Assembly: GCA_024680445.1 (NCBI GenBank)
Contig: JAILCJ010000107.1
Span: 1-5,067 of the forward strand
Source of the DNA: Campylobacter sp.
GTDB lineage: Bacteria; Campylobacterota; Campylobacteria; Campylobacterales; Campylobacteraceae
Length of the DNA stretch: 5,067 nucleotides
Direction: 5' to 3'
Below the pieces are notes generated by a model. It was not told the origin of the DNA. It did no database searches and saw nothing but the letters and a program-made list of their open reading frames with translations. Every line of letters begins with the position of its first letter. Position 1 is the stretch's first letter. Position numbers and translations under genes: made by a program. Below, piece by piece: positions 1 through 5,067 of this stretch.

Positions 1-330
1 GGAAAGTTTGTTGCATTATTGAAATTTCATCTAAAATCAAAATATTTTTAGCAAAAGTACAAAAATTTAGCCCAGGGTTGCTTTGATAGATTTTTTTAGC
101 TAGGCTACTTTTAAAAGAATATCAATCTTCTTATTATTCAAACAATCACGACAAGTATTATAAACTTCAGCTACCTATATAAGACTTCTATTCACAGACA
201 TAAGCACAACAAAATAAAAAATGCTATTTTACACTTAGACTCTGTAAATTTATGGTCATGCTGGACTTCGAGAAGTTTTAAGCAAATTTTAAAATAGATA
301 AAATAGTATCTTCATAGATAAATCATAAGC

Positions 331-367
331 AAAAACTCATGCATAAATTTTTAACTTATCATGAGTT
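331..367 (-). terminator. Putative intrinsic terminator of ybiT
   Basis: AACTCATG at 334-341 is the exact reverse complement of CATGAGTT at 360-367. The stem continues inward with ATAA (343-346) pairing TTAT (356-359) if C342 is bulged out, giving about 12 base pairs and a 9-nt loop. Read on the minus strand, the structure lies about 40 nt after the ybiT stop and runs directly into a TTTTT tract (335-331), which is the terminator orientation. No T tract follows it on the plus strand. The stem is AT-rich, so its strength is uncertain. Confidence 0.5.
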
Positions 368-392
368 AATAATCTTATCCAAACATATTTTT

Positions 393-406
393 TATCAAAT
401 TTGATA
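393..406. repeat. Perfect 14-bp palindrome at the ybiT stop
   Basis: TATCAAATTTGATA equals its own reverse complement, with 7-bp half sites and no spacer. It lies one base beyond the ybiT stop codon (408-410 on the minus strand). It could be a protein-binding site, a small RNA hairpin near the ybiT stop, or a chance product of AT-rich sequence. No T tract follows it in the ybiT direction (six A residues do), so it does not look like a terminator by itself. Confidence 0.45.
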
Positions 407-407
407 C

Positions 408-1997
408 TTAACTATCAAGTCCTAAACTTTGGCGATATTCTTCGTAAGTGCCTCTAAAATCAACAACTTCGCCGTTGCCTTTAAGGTGTAAAATGCGGTT
501 TGCAAAGGCATCGATCAATTCGCGGTCGTGACTAACGCAAATGACAGAACCTGCAAAATTGTAAAAAGCCTCGCCAAGTGCTATGATAGCTTCAAGATCA
601 AGATGGTTGTTTGGTTCGTCCATTACAAGCAAATTTGGTCTGTGTAACATGAGTTGAGCAAGGCGAACCCTGTGTTTTTCGCCACCGCTTAAATCTTTGA
701 CCGCTTTTTCTTGATCGCTACCACTAAAAAGCATTCTACCAAGACATTTACGAATTTCGTCAATATCTTTATTTTTGGCGTCTTGCAAGTATTCATAAAG
801 CCTAAGATCACCAGTTAGTTTATTTAAGGTATCTTGCGCAAAGTATCCAAGTTCGATAGTGGCACCTATATGCACCAAACCCTCATCTGGGCTTAGTTCG
901 TTCATTATAAGTTTGCAAAGCGTGCTTTTACCAACACCATTAACACCGATAACAGCGACTTTATCGCCTTTTTCTAGTCTAAAATTTAAATTTTTAAAAA
1001 TGATTTTATCGCCAAAACTTTTACTTAAATTTTTTAGCTCGATTAATTCATTGCCTATATCTCGGTTTGTGCGAAAGAGTATGGACGGATCCCTTCTTGA
1101 TGAGACTGCTATCTCGGCTATATCGAGCTTTTCTAGTTGTTTTGCTCTACTTGTTGCTTGTTTGGCTTTTGAAGCATTTGCACTAAAACGAGCGATAAAT
1201 TTTTCTAACTCTTCTTTTTCTTTGAGTTTTCGCTCACGCTCCATTTCATGCTGTTTTGCTATCAAATTTGATGCCAAATACCACTCATCATAATTGCCGC
1301 TAAACTCACGAATTTTCTTAAAATCCACATCCAAAATATGCGTACAAACTCTATTTAAAAAATGACGGTCGTGGCTGATAACAACTAAGGTTCCTTCGTG
1401 GCGATTTAGTTCATTTTCTAGCCAAGCGATAGCGTCAATATCAAGGTTGTTTGTCGGTTCGTCTAAAAATAAAATATCAGGTTTTGGAAATAAAACCTGA
1501 GCCAAAAGTACCTTAACTTTATCGGAATTTTCAAGCTCTTTCATGGCTTTATCAAAATTATTTAACCCTAGTGAACTTAGAATTTTTTCTATGCGAACAT
1601 CGTATTCGTAACTTGGATCTTCTTCGGCACAAATCATTTCAAGTTCGCTTAGTCTTTCGTTTATAGCGTCTGTAAATTCTTCGCTCATATAAAGTTTTTC
1701 TTTTTCTTTAACAGCGTCATAAAGTCTTTTGTTGCCGAACAATACCGCATCTTTTATATTAAAATTTTCAAATGCAAATTGATCTTGACCCAAAACTCCA
1801 ACTTTCAAGCCGTTTTCTATCACGATTTCACCACTTGATGCTTCTATTTGAGAACTTAAAATTTTAAGAAAAGTTGATTTGCCAGCACCATTTGCACCTA
1901 TCAAACCATAGCGATTATTGCGTTTTAGTACCAAATTTACATCCTCAAAAAGCAAATTTCCAGCAAATCTTTGCGTCAAGCCCTTAACTTCTAGCAT
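408..1997 (-). CDS. ybiT: ABC-F family ATPase, YbiT type
   Basis: This 529-residue protein has two ABC ATPase domains and no membrane segments, which is the ABC-F (translation factor and ribosome-protection) arrangement rather than a transporter. Domain 1 has Walker A GANGAGKST (34-42), Q-loop Q71, Walker B ILFLDEP (175-181) and switch His209. Domain 2 has Walker A GVNGVGKST (351-359), Q388, signature LSGGE (436-440), Walker B ending DEP (460-462) and His490. Between them lies a charged coiled-coil linker (about 245-310) containing FSANASKAKQATSRAKQ. That linker sequence, the start MLEV and the total length closely match E. coli YbiT (530 residues, from memory). The start at 1997 is preceded on the minus strand by AAAGGA (2008-2003) with 5-nt spacing. 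Domain 1 lacks a recognisable LSGGQ signature (ELENSDKVKV at that place), and domain 2 has DEPNNHLD instead of the usual DEPTNHLD. The gene is transcribed away from racR. Family assignment is firm. The cellular role of YbiT-type proteins, probably on the ribosome, is less certain. Confidence 0.93.
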   Translation of the reverse strand: MLEVKGLTQRFAGNLLFEDVNLVLKRNNRYGLIGANGAGKSTFLKILSSQIEASSGEIVIENGLKVGVLGQDQFAFENFNIKDAVLFGNKRLYDAVKEKEKLYMSEEFTDAINERLSELEMICAEEDPSYEYDVRIEKILSSLGLNNFDKAMKELENSDKVKVLLAQVLFPKPDILFLDEPTNNLDIDAIAWLENELNRHEGTLVVISHDRHFLNRVCTHILDVDFKKIREFSGNYDEWYLASNLIAKQHEMERERKLKEKEELEKFIARFSANASKAKQATSRAKQLEKLDIAEIAVSSRRDPSILFRTNRDIGNELIELKNLSKSFGDKIIFKNLNFRLEKGDKVAVIGVNGVGKSTLCKLIMNELSPDEGLVHIGATIELGYFAQDTLNKLTGDLRLYEYLQDAKNKDIDEIRKCLGRMLFSGSDQEKAVKDLSGGEKHRVRLAQLMLHRPNLLVMDEPNNHLDLEAIIALGEAFYNFAGSVICVSHDRELIDAFANRILHLKGNGEVVDFRGTYEEYRQSLGLDS

Positions 1998-2049
1998 TTT
2001 TATCCTTTTTTTAATTTTTTCGCTATTGTGCCAAAAGCTTGATTAAAAC

Positions 2050-2055
2050 TTTATA
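2050..2055 (-). promoter_or_regulatory. Candidate -10 element for ybiT
   Basis: Read on the minus strand this is TATAAA, 52 nt upstream of the ybiT start, in an AT-rich context with no recognisable -35. Weak -35 elements are normal for Campylobacter sigma-70 promoters. The same DNA read on the plus strand contains TATAAT (2052-2057), so this element could instead serve the racR direction or both. Confidence 0.3.
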
Positions 2056-2118
2056 ATTAATAATTCGTATCCTTTTGTATTTTTTCTATTTTTTACGCTT
2101 GTTTAAACTTTTTAAATG

Positions 2119-2124
2119 TATAAT
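2119..2124 (+). promoter_or_regulatory. -10 element of the racR operon promoter
   Basis: A perfect TATAAT lies 37 nt before the racR start, predicting a leader of about 30 nt. Upstream there is no clear TTGACA. Instead there are spaced T runs (2079-2086, 2089-2094, 2109-2113), the pattern known for Campylobacter sigma-70 promoters. A GTTTAAAC palindrome (2101-2108) sits about where a -35 region would be and could be a regulator contact, but nothing proves this. Confidence 0.55.
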
Positions 2125-2161
2125 CTCGTAACTGAAATTATTTTTAAAGAAGGATTGCGCA

Positions 2162-2833
2162 ATGATTAATGTTTTAATGATAGAAGACGATACTGAGTTT
2201 GCTCAGATACTCGCTGAATACCTTGAAACTTTCAATATTAAAGTCACAAATTTTGATGACCCATATCTTGGACTAAGTGCTGGTGTTAAAAATTTTGATT
2301 TGCTTATACTTGATCTAACTTTGCCAGGTATCGATGGCTTGGAAGTTTGTAAAGAAATTCGCTCTAAATACGATATCCCTATCATTATAAGCTCTGCTCG
2401 TTCAGATGTTAGTGATAAAGTTGTTGGTCTTCAACTTGGTGCGGACGATTATTTGCCAAAACCATACGATCCAAAAGAAATGTATGCTCGTATCACTAGC
2501 CTTATTCGTCGATACAAAAAGTCAAACGAGGTAGTCGAGGAAGTCGTTGACAGTGCGTTTAGAATAGACGATAAAAGACATGAAATTTTTTATAACAACG
2601 AATCTCTAACCCTAACCCCAGCGGAATATGAAATTTTAACTTATCTTATCAAACAACATAGCTTTTCAGTTTCAAGAGAACAACTTGTTTATAACTGCAA
2701 AAGTTTAAAAGATAAAGATTCAAAAAGTCTTGATGTTATCATCGGACGCCTACGTGCTAAAATAGGCGATAGTTCAAAATCACCAAAACACATATTTTCA
2801 GTACGTGGTATAGGATATAAACTTATAGGATGA
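2162..2833 (+). CDS. racR: Response regulator RacR (OmpR/PhoB type)
   Basis: This 223-residue protein is the DNA-binding half of a two-component system and should act as a phosphorylation-controlled transcription factor. The receiver domain (1-115) has the acidic pocket E8-D9-D10, phospho-acceptor Asp51 in LILDLTLPG, Ser78 followed by Ala79-Arg80, and Lys100-Pro101. The C-terminal winged-helix domain (about 132-223) has the helix LTPAEYEIL (150-158), a recognition helix around SLDVIIGRLRAKIG (189-202) and the wing motif RGIGYKL (215-221). All residues needed for phosphorelay are present. The start is well placed: AGAAGGA (2148-2154) lies 7 nt upstream. The stop overlaps the racS start. In C. 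jejuni, RacRS is known for temperature-dependent growth and colonisation and for control of fumarate and related metabolism in low oxygen. Applying the name here rests on remembered gene order with recR and on length. A related epsilonproteobacterial regulator cannot be fully excluded. Confidence 0.88.
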   Translation: MINVLMIEDDTEFAQILAEYLETFNIKVTNFDDPYLGLSAGVKNFDLLILDLTLPGIDGLEVCKEIRSKYDIPIIISSARSDVSDKVVGLQLGADDYLPKPYDPKEMYARITSLIRRYKKSNEVVEEVVDSAFRIDDKRHEIFYNNESLTLTPAEYEILTYLIKQHSFSVSREQLVYNCKSLKDKDSKSLDVIIGRLRAKIGDSSKSPKHIFSVRGIGYKLIG

Positions 2834-4080
2834 AATCCTCTATCGTAACAAAGATAAGCATTATCTTTGCTGTATGTTTCATGCTTGTTTGCGTACTATT
2901 TTTTATGTACGCAAACATACAAAAAGAAAATGCTATAAATTTTGTTCGTGACAAACAAATGAGTGCTATTAACTACCTTTTAGCACTCTACGAACAAGCA
3001 AAACCCCCACAAGATTTAACACATTACTTTAAAAATTTTGGTTTAGAATACGTACAAGATCAAAATTTAAGCCTTGCTATCGCAATGGACGGCGAAGTGG
3101 TTTTTACCCGTGCAACGCCGATAGGCACGGTCAAATCTATCTTGCATAAAGACAACCTTTATTTGCATGTTCAAAATGTTGCTTTTAATTTTTTGCTTGA
3201 AAATAGTGAAACAAAACACATAAACGATTCACTTTTTATCATTTTTATAGTTGCTACTATCTTGCTCTTTTCGCTTTATGCCTCGGTCTTAAAAAGTCTT
3301 ACTCCGTTAAAAAAATTAAGCCAAGACATAAGACGTTTTGCAGCAGGAAATTTGGATGTAAAAATTTGTTCGAGTGACGATAAAGACGTTTGTGCCCAAG
3401 CAGATGAAATAGGTGAAGTGGCTATGGAATTTGGCAAGGCGGTAAAAACGATTCGTGAACTTGTCAAATCCAGACAGTTATTTTTACGAGCTATCATGCA
3501 TGAGTTAAAAACTCCGATAGGAAAAGGCAGAATCGTTTCTGAAATGGTAGAAAGCGAAACGCAAAAAAATCGCTTGATATCTATTTTCGTGCGACTAGAA
3601 ATGCTAATAAATGAATTTGGCAAGATAGAGCAGTTGTTGTCAAAAAGTTATTCGCTTGATTATCACGAGTACCATTTTTCGCTGATTCTAGAACAAGTTG
3701 CAGATATGCTAATGCTTGAAAATTTTGAAGATAAGGTTATTTGCGATATCCAAGAAGATGTAGTTGTAAAAGTGGATTATCAACTATTTTGCCTAGCTAT
3801 CAAAAACCTTATAGACAATGGCTTAAAATACGCCGATGATAAAAAAGTCATATTGCTTTGTAAAGAAAATGAAATCGTTATAAAAAATCTCGGTAAAGCC
3901 CTAGAACACGATATAGAGCACTATATGCAAGCCTTCGTGCGTGGAGATAGTAAAACAAGCGGTATGGGACTTGGACTTTATATAATCGATCAAATCGTAT
4001 CTATGCATAAAATGTCTTTAAAATATAGTTACGAAAACGCTTATCATTGCTTTTGTATCAAACTTAACAAAAAGGCATAA
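2830..4080 (+). CDS. racS: Sensor histidine kinase RacS
   Basis: This is a 416-residue inner-membrane sensor kinase, the expected partner of RacR. Membrane segment 1 lies at about 8-28 and segment 2 at about 135-154. They bracket a periplasmic sensing region of roughly 105 residues that matches no domain I can name. A HAMP linker follows (about 155-210, with TPL at 158-160 and DEIGEV at 192-197). The dimerisation helix carries phospho-acceptor His224 in AIMHELKTPI (221-230). The ATPase domain has an N box, NLIDNGLKYA (326-335, Asn330), an F-box-like FVRG (369-372) and a G2 box, SGMGLGLYI (377-385). The usual DxGxG (G1) box is not present. The equivalent place reads VIKNLGKAL (350-358), with Asn353 where Asp is expected. 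I believe such divergence occurs in the epsilonproteobacterial RacS/ArsS-like group but cannot verify it here. The ATG lies in an ATGA overlap with the racR stop, and AGGA (2827-2830) runs right into it, so translation is probably coupled to racR. Confidence 0.88.
   Translation: MKSSIVTKISIIFAVCFMLVCVLFFMYANIQKENAINFVRDKQMSAINYLLALYEQAKPPQDLTHYFKNFGLEYVQDQNLSLAIAMDGEVVFTRATPIGTVKSILHKDNLYLHVQNVAFNFLLENSETKHINDSLFIIFIVATILLFSLYASVLKSLTPLKKLSQDIRRFAAGNLDVKICSSDDKDVCAQADEIGEVAMEFGKAVKTIRELVKSRQLFLRAIMHELKTPIGKGRIVSEMVESETQKNRLISIFVRLEMLINEFGKIEQLLSKSYSLDYHEYHFSLILEQVADMLMLENFEDKVICDIQEDVVVKVDYQLFCLAIKNLIDNGLKYADDKKVILLCKENEIVIKNLGKALEHDIEHYMQAFVRGDSKTSGMGLGLYIIDQIVSMHKMSLKYSYENAYHCFCIKLNKKA
4069..4075 (+). 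promoter_or_regulatory. Ribosome binding site fixing the recR TTG start
   Basis: AAAAAGG lies inside the last codons of racS and is separated by 7 nt from the TTG at 4083. The recR frame has a stop (TAA) at 4065-4067 and no ATG or GTG between that stop and 4083, so TTG is the only sensible start. Placing the site within racS favours coupled translation. Confidence 0.75.
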
Positions 4081-4082
4081 AT

Positions 4083-4652
4083 TTGAAGGGGCTTGAAAAA
4101 TTTAACGAGCTTGTTGATGCCTTTGCTAAATTGCCCGGAGTTGGCAAAAAATCAGCACTTAGATATGCATATTTTGTGAGTTTGCAAGACAGTTTTGGCG
4201 GTTTGCGTCTAGCTCAATGCATAGAAGACGCCGTGAGATTTACTAAAAGATGTGAATGTTGTGGCGGACTTAGTGAAGATGAAATTTGCGATATTTGTGC
4301 CGACGAAGGACGCGATAAAGATAAAATTTTGATAGTCGAAAGTCCAAGAGATATTTTAGTTTTTGAACAAAATGCTATATTTAATGGTCTATATTTTGTG
4401 CTAGATGAACTTAGCGAAAATTCGCTTAGCAAGCTTCGCAAAATGATAGCCAAAAACGATGCAAAAGAGATAATCTTTGCCTTTACGCCGGGCTTAAATT
4501 CGGATGCTGTAATGCTTTTTGTAGAAGAAAGACTTGGAGTTAAAAATATCAAATTTAGCAAAATAGCCCAAGGTGTCCCAACAGGCGTAAGCCTCGAAAA
4601 CATCGATATGCTCTCACTTTTAAAAGCCTATGAAAGCAGAACGAGCTTATGA
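4083..4652 (+). CDS. recR: Recombination mediator protein RecR
   Basis: This 189-residue cytoplasmic DNA-repair protein forms ring-like oligomers in its family and, with RecO, helps load RecA on gapped DNA. It shows the family order. A helix-hairpin-helix DNA-contact region comes first (about 7-30, LPGVGKKSALR at 17-27). A four-cysteine zinc site follows (C57-x2-C60 and C69-x2-C72, with an extra Cys59). A Toprim domain comes next (from about 80, with ILIVESP and Glu86, then GLYFVL at 102-107). The C-terminal RecR motif is IAQGVPTGVSLENID (161-175). It is shorter than the roughly 200 residues of E. coli RecR because the loop after GLYFVL is compact. The usual Toprim GEAT segment reads NSDAV (139-143). 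The start is a TTG 2 nt after the racS stop, with its ribosome binding site inside racS, so the gene is almost certainly expressed with racRS. Confidence 0.95.
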   Translation: MKGLEKFNELVDAFAKLPGVGKKSALRYAYFVSLQDSFGGLRLAQCIEDAVRFTKRCECCGGLSEDEICDICADEGRDKDKILIVESPRDILVFEQNAIFNGLYFVLDELSENSLSKLRKMIAKNDAKEIIFAFTPGLNSDAVMLFVEERLGVKNIKFSKIAQGVPTGVSLENIDMLSLLKAYESRTSL

Positions 4653-4673
4653 TTTGCCAAAAAAATTTTACTT

Positions 4674-4679
4674 AAAGGA
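4674..4679 (+). promoter_or_regulatory. Ribosome binding site of the repeat-protein gene
   Basis: AAAGGA lies 6 nt before the ATG at 4686. An in-frame TGA at 4680-4682, two codons upstream, excludes any longer product. The 33-nt gap after recR contains no recognisable promoter or terminator. Confidence 0.7.
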
Positions 4680-4685
4680 TGACAA

Positions 4686-5067
4686 ATGATATATCACCCG
4701 CAAAGCAAAAATGAACTTGAAAAATTAGTTCATAACGTAAATATCCACCTAGGAGACATAGATACAAGCGCTATTACAGACATGAGCGAATTGTTTTATT
4801 GTTGTGGAAGAAAAAATTTTGATGGCATAGACACATGGAACACCAGCAAAGTAAAGGACATGAGTAAAATGTTTAGATGGTGTAAAAATTTCAATTATTC
4901 TTTAAACAACTGGGATACAAGTAGCGTAACAGATATGAGTTATATGTTTTATGAGTGCGAAATTTTCGATCAGCCTTTAAATAATTGGAATACAAGCAAG
5001 GTATCAAATTTTAGTTTTATGTTTTATGGTTGTAAAAATTTTAACCAGTCCCTAAACGACTGGGATA
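4686..5067 (+). CDS. BspA-like (DUF285) repeat protein, 5' part only
   Basis: The first 127 codons are present and the frame is still open at the right edge, so this is a partial gene cut by the window and not a truncated protein. A short N-terminal segment (1-24, MIYHPQSKNELEKLV then HLGDIDTS) leads into tandem repeats of the BspA-like / DUF285 leucine-rich family. One degenerate 26-residue unit (about 25-50) comes first, followed by three 25-residue units starting at Trp51, Trp76 and Trp101, and a fourth beginning at Trp126. Each full unit has WNTS or WDTS, a central SxMF, a conserved Cys three residues after MF, then F and a final LN pair. Family members are often surface or secreted proteins tied to adhesion or host contact. 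This one has no N-terminal signal peptide or lipobox, so export is unproven. The gene follows recR by 33 nt and may be read from the racR operon. The repeat family is clear and the function is unknown. Confidence 0.85.
   Translation, partial: MIYHPQSKNELEKLVHNVNIHLGDIDTSAITDMSELFYCCGRKNFDGIDTWNTSKVKDMSKMFRWCKNFNYSLNNWDTSSVTDMSYMFYECEIFDQPLNNWNTSKVSNFSFMFYGCKNFNQSLNDWD
4836..5067 (+). repeat. Tandem 75-bp repeats within the DUF285 gene
   Basis: Three consecutive 75-bp units (4836-4910, 4911-4985, 4986-5060) each begin with TGG and encode a 25-residue unit. A fourth starts at 5061 and is cut by the window end. A more divergent 78-bp unit precedes them (4758-4835). The units are similar in protein but well diverged in DNA, with many silent differences. 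This suggests old duplications kept by selection rather than a recently expanded, unstable array. Confidence 0.85.

Larger units (their letters stand above)
1..407. other. Gene-free AT-rich region with possible coding remnants
   Basis: This stretch contains no intact gene. All six frames are broken by stops and none offers a convincing start plus ribosome binding site. On the minus strand two neighbouring frames read in a protein-like way. One runs from 174 down to a TAG at 102-100 and includes VAEVYNTCRDCL. The other is open from 121 to the left edge and includes AKKIYQSNPGLNF and NILILDEIS. The two frames overlap at a T4A4 run near 109-116, so one lost base could have split a single frame. 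I do not recognise the protein. The part nearest ybiT (about 331-406) holds the stem-loop and palindrome listed separately. Short open frames are common in DNA this AT-rich, so the coding-remnant reading is weak. Confidence 0.5.

Noticed and set aside
251..280. Tiny plus-strand frame MVMLDFEKF with a small ACTTC/GAAGT hairpin and T run
   Set aside because: Nine codons with no ribosome binding site, and a hairpin with a 2-nt spacer and 5-bp stem, are too weak to call a gene, leader peptide or terminator.
294..322. Direct repeat of ATAGATAAA (294-302 and 314-322), spaced two helical turns apart
   Set aside because: The unit is short and made almost only of A and T in AT-rich intergenic DNA, so chance is the simplest explanation.
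859..1293. 144-residue plus-strand open frame
   Set aside because: It lies antisense within ybiT. Its Ser/Phe/Leu-rich translation is the mirror of the ABC-F coding sequence and has no ribosome binding site or domain.
2018..2033. Possible sigma-54 promoter for ybiT on the minus strand (TGGCAC at 2033-2028)
   Set aside because: The -24 half matches, but the -12 half should read like TTGC after five bases and reads CGAA instead.
2203..2385. 60-residue minus-strand open frame
   Set aside because: It is antisense to the RacR receiver domain and short, with no recognisable motif.
3276..3623. 115-residue minus-strand open frame
   Set aside because: It is antisense to the HAMP and His-box region of racS and has no support of its own.
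4214..4603. 129-residue minus-strand open frame
   Set aside because: It is entirely antisense to recR, whose zinc-site and Toprim motifs are unmistakable. The translation is low-complexity and Ser/Leu-rich.
4836..5067. CRISPR-like or phase-variable repeat array
   Set aside because: The 75-bp period stays in frame and encodes a known protein repeat. The units are diverged at DNA level and there are no spacers or homopolymer tracts.

Overview
The window looks like a chromosomal segment of a Campylobacter species or a close epsilonproteobacterial relative. The base composition is AT-rich. The two-component pair followed directly by recR matches, from memory, the racR-racS-recR (Cj1261-Cj1262-Cj1263) order of C. 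jejuni. The window does not allow a species call, and what follows recR here is not what I recall for C. jejuni.

Layout, left to right. Positions 1-407 have no intact gene. They hold possible remnants of a decayed minus-strand reading frame at the left edge, a stem-loop that probably ends the ybiT transcript, and a perfect 14-bp palindrome against the ybiT stop codon. Positions 408-1997 (minus strand) encode a complete YbiT-type ABC-F ATPase, a soluble, ribosome-associated class of protein rather than a transporter. Positions 1998-2161 form a divergent promoter region. From 2162 rightward there is a tight plus-strand run: response regulator racR, sensor kinase racS (4-nt ATGA overlap with racR), recombination mediator recR (TTG start 2 nt after the racS stop), and, 33 nt further on, the 5' part of a BspA-like (DUF285) repeat protein that runs off the right edge.

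How the genes work together. RacS is a two-membrane-segment sensor kinase expected to phosphorylate RacR on Asp51, and RacR has a complete OmpR/PhoB-type DNA-binding domain. RecR is a housekeeping repair protein that probably shares the transcript because of gene packing rather than function. The DUF285 protein is the accessory element. It has 25-residue repeats and no signal peptide, and it is spaced so that it could be read from the same transcript.

No RNA genes, CRISPR arrays, insertion sequences or long homopolymeric G/C phase-variation tracts were found. Nothing clearly amounts to a new biological system. The two places most worth a second look are the truncated repeat protein on the right and the decayed-looking sequence on the left.
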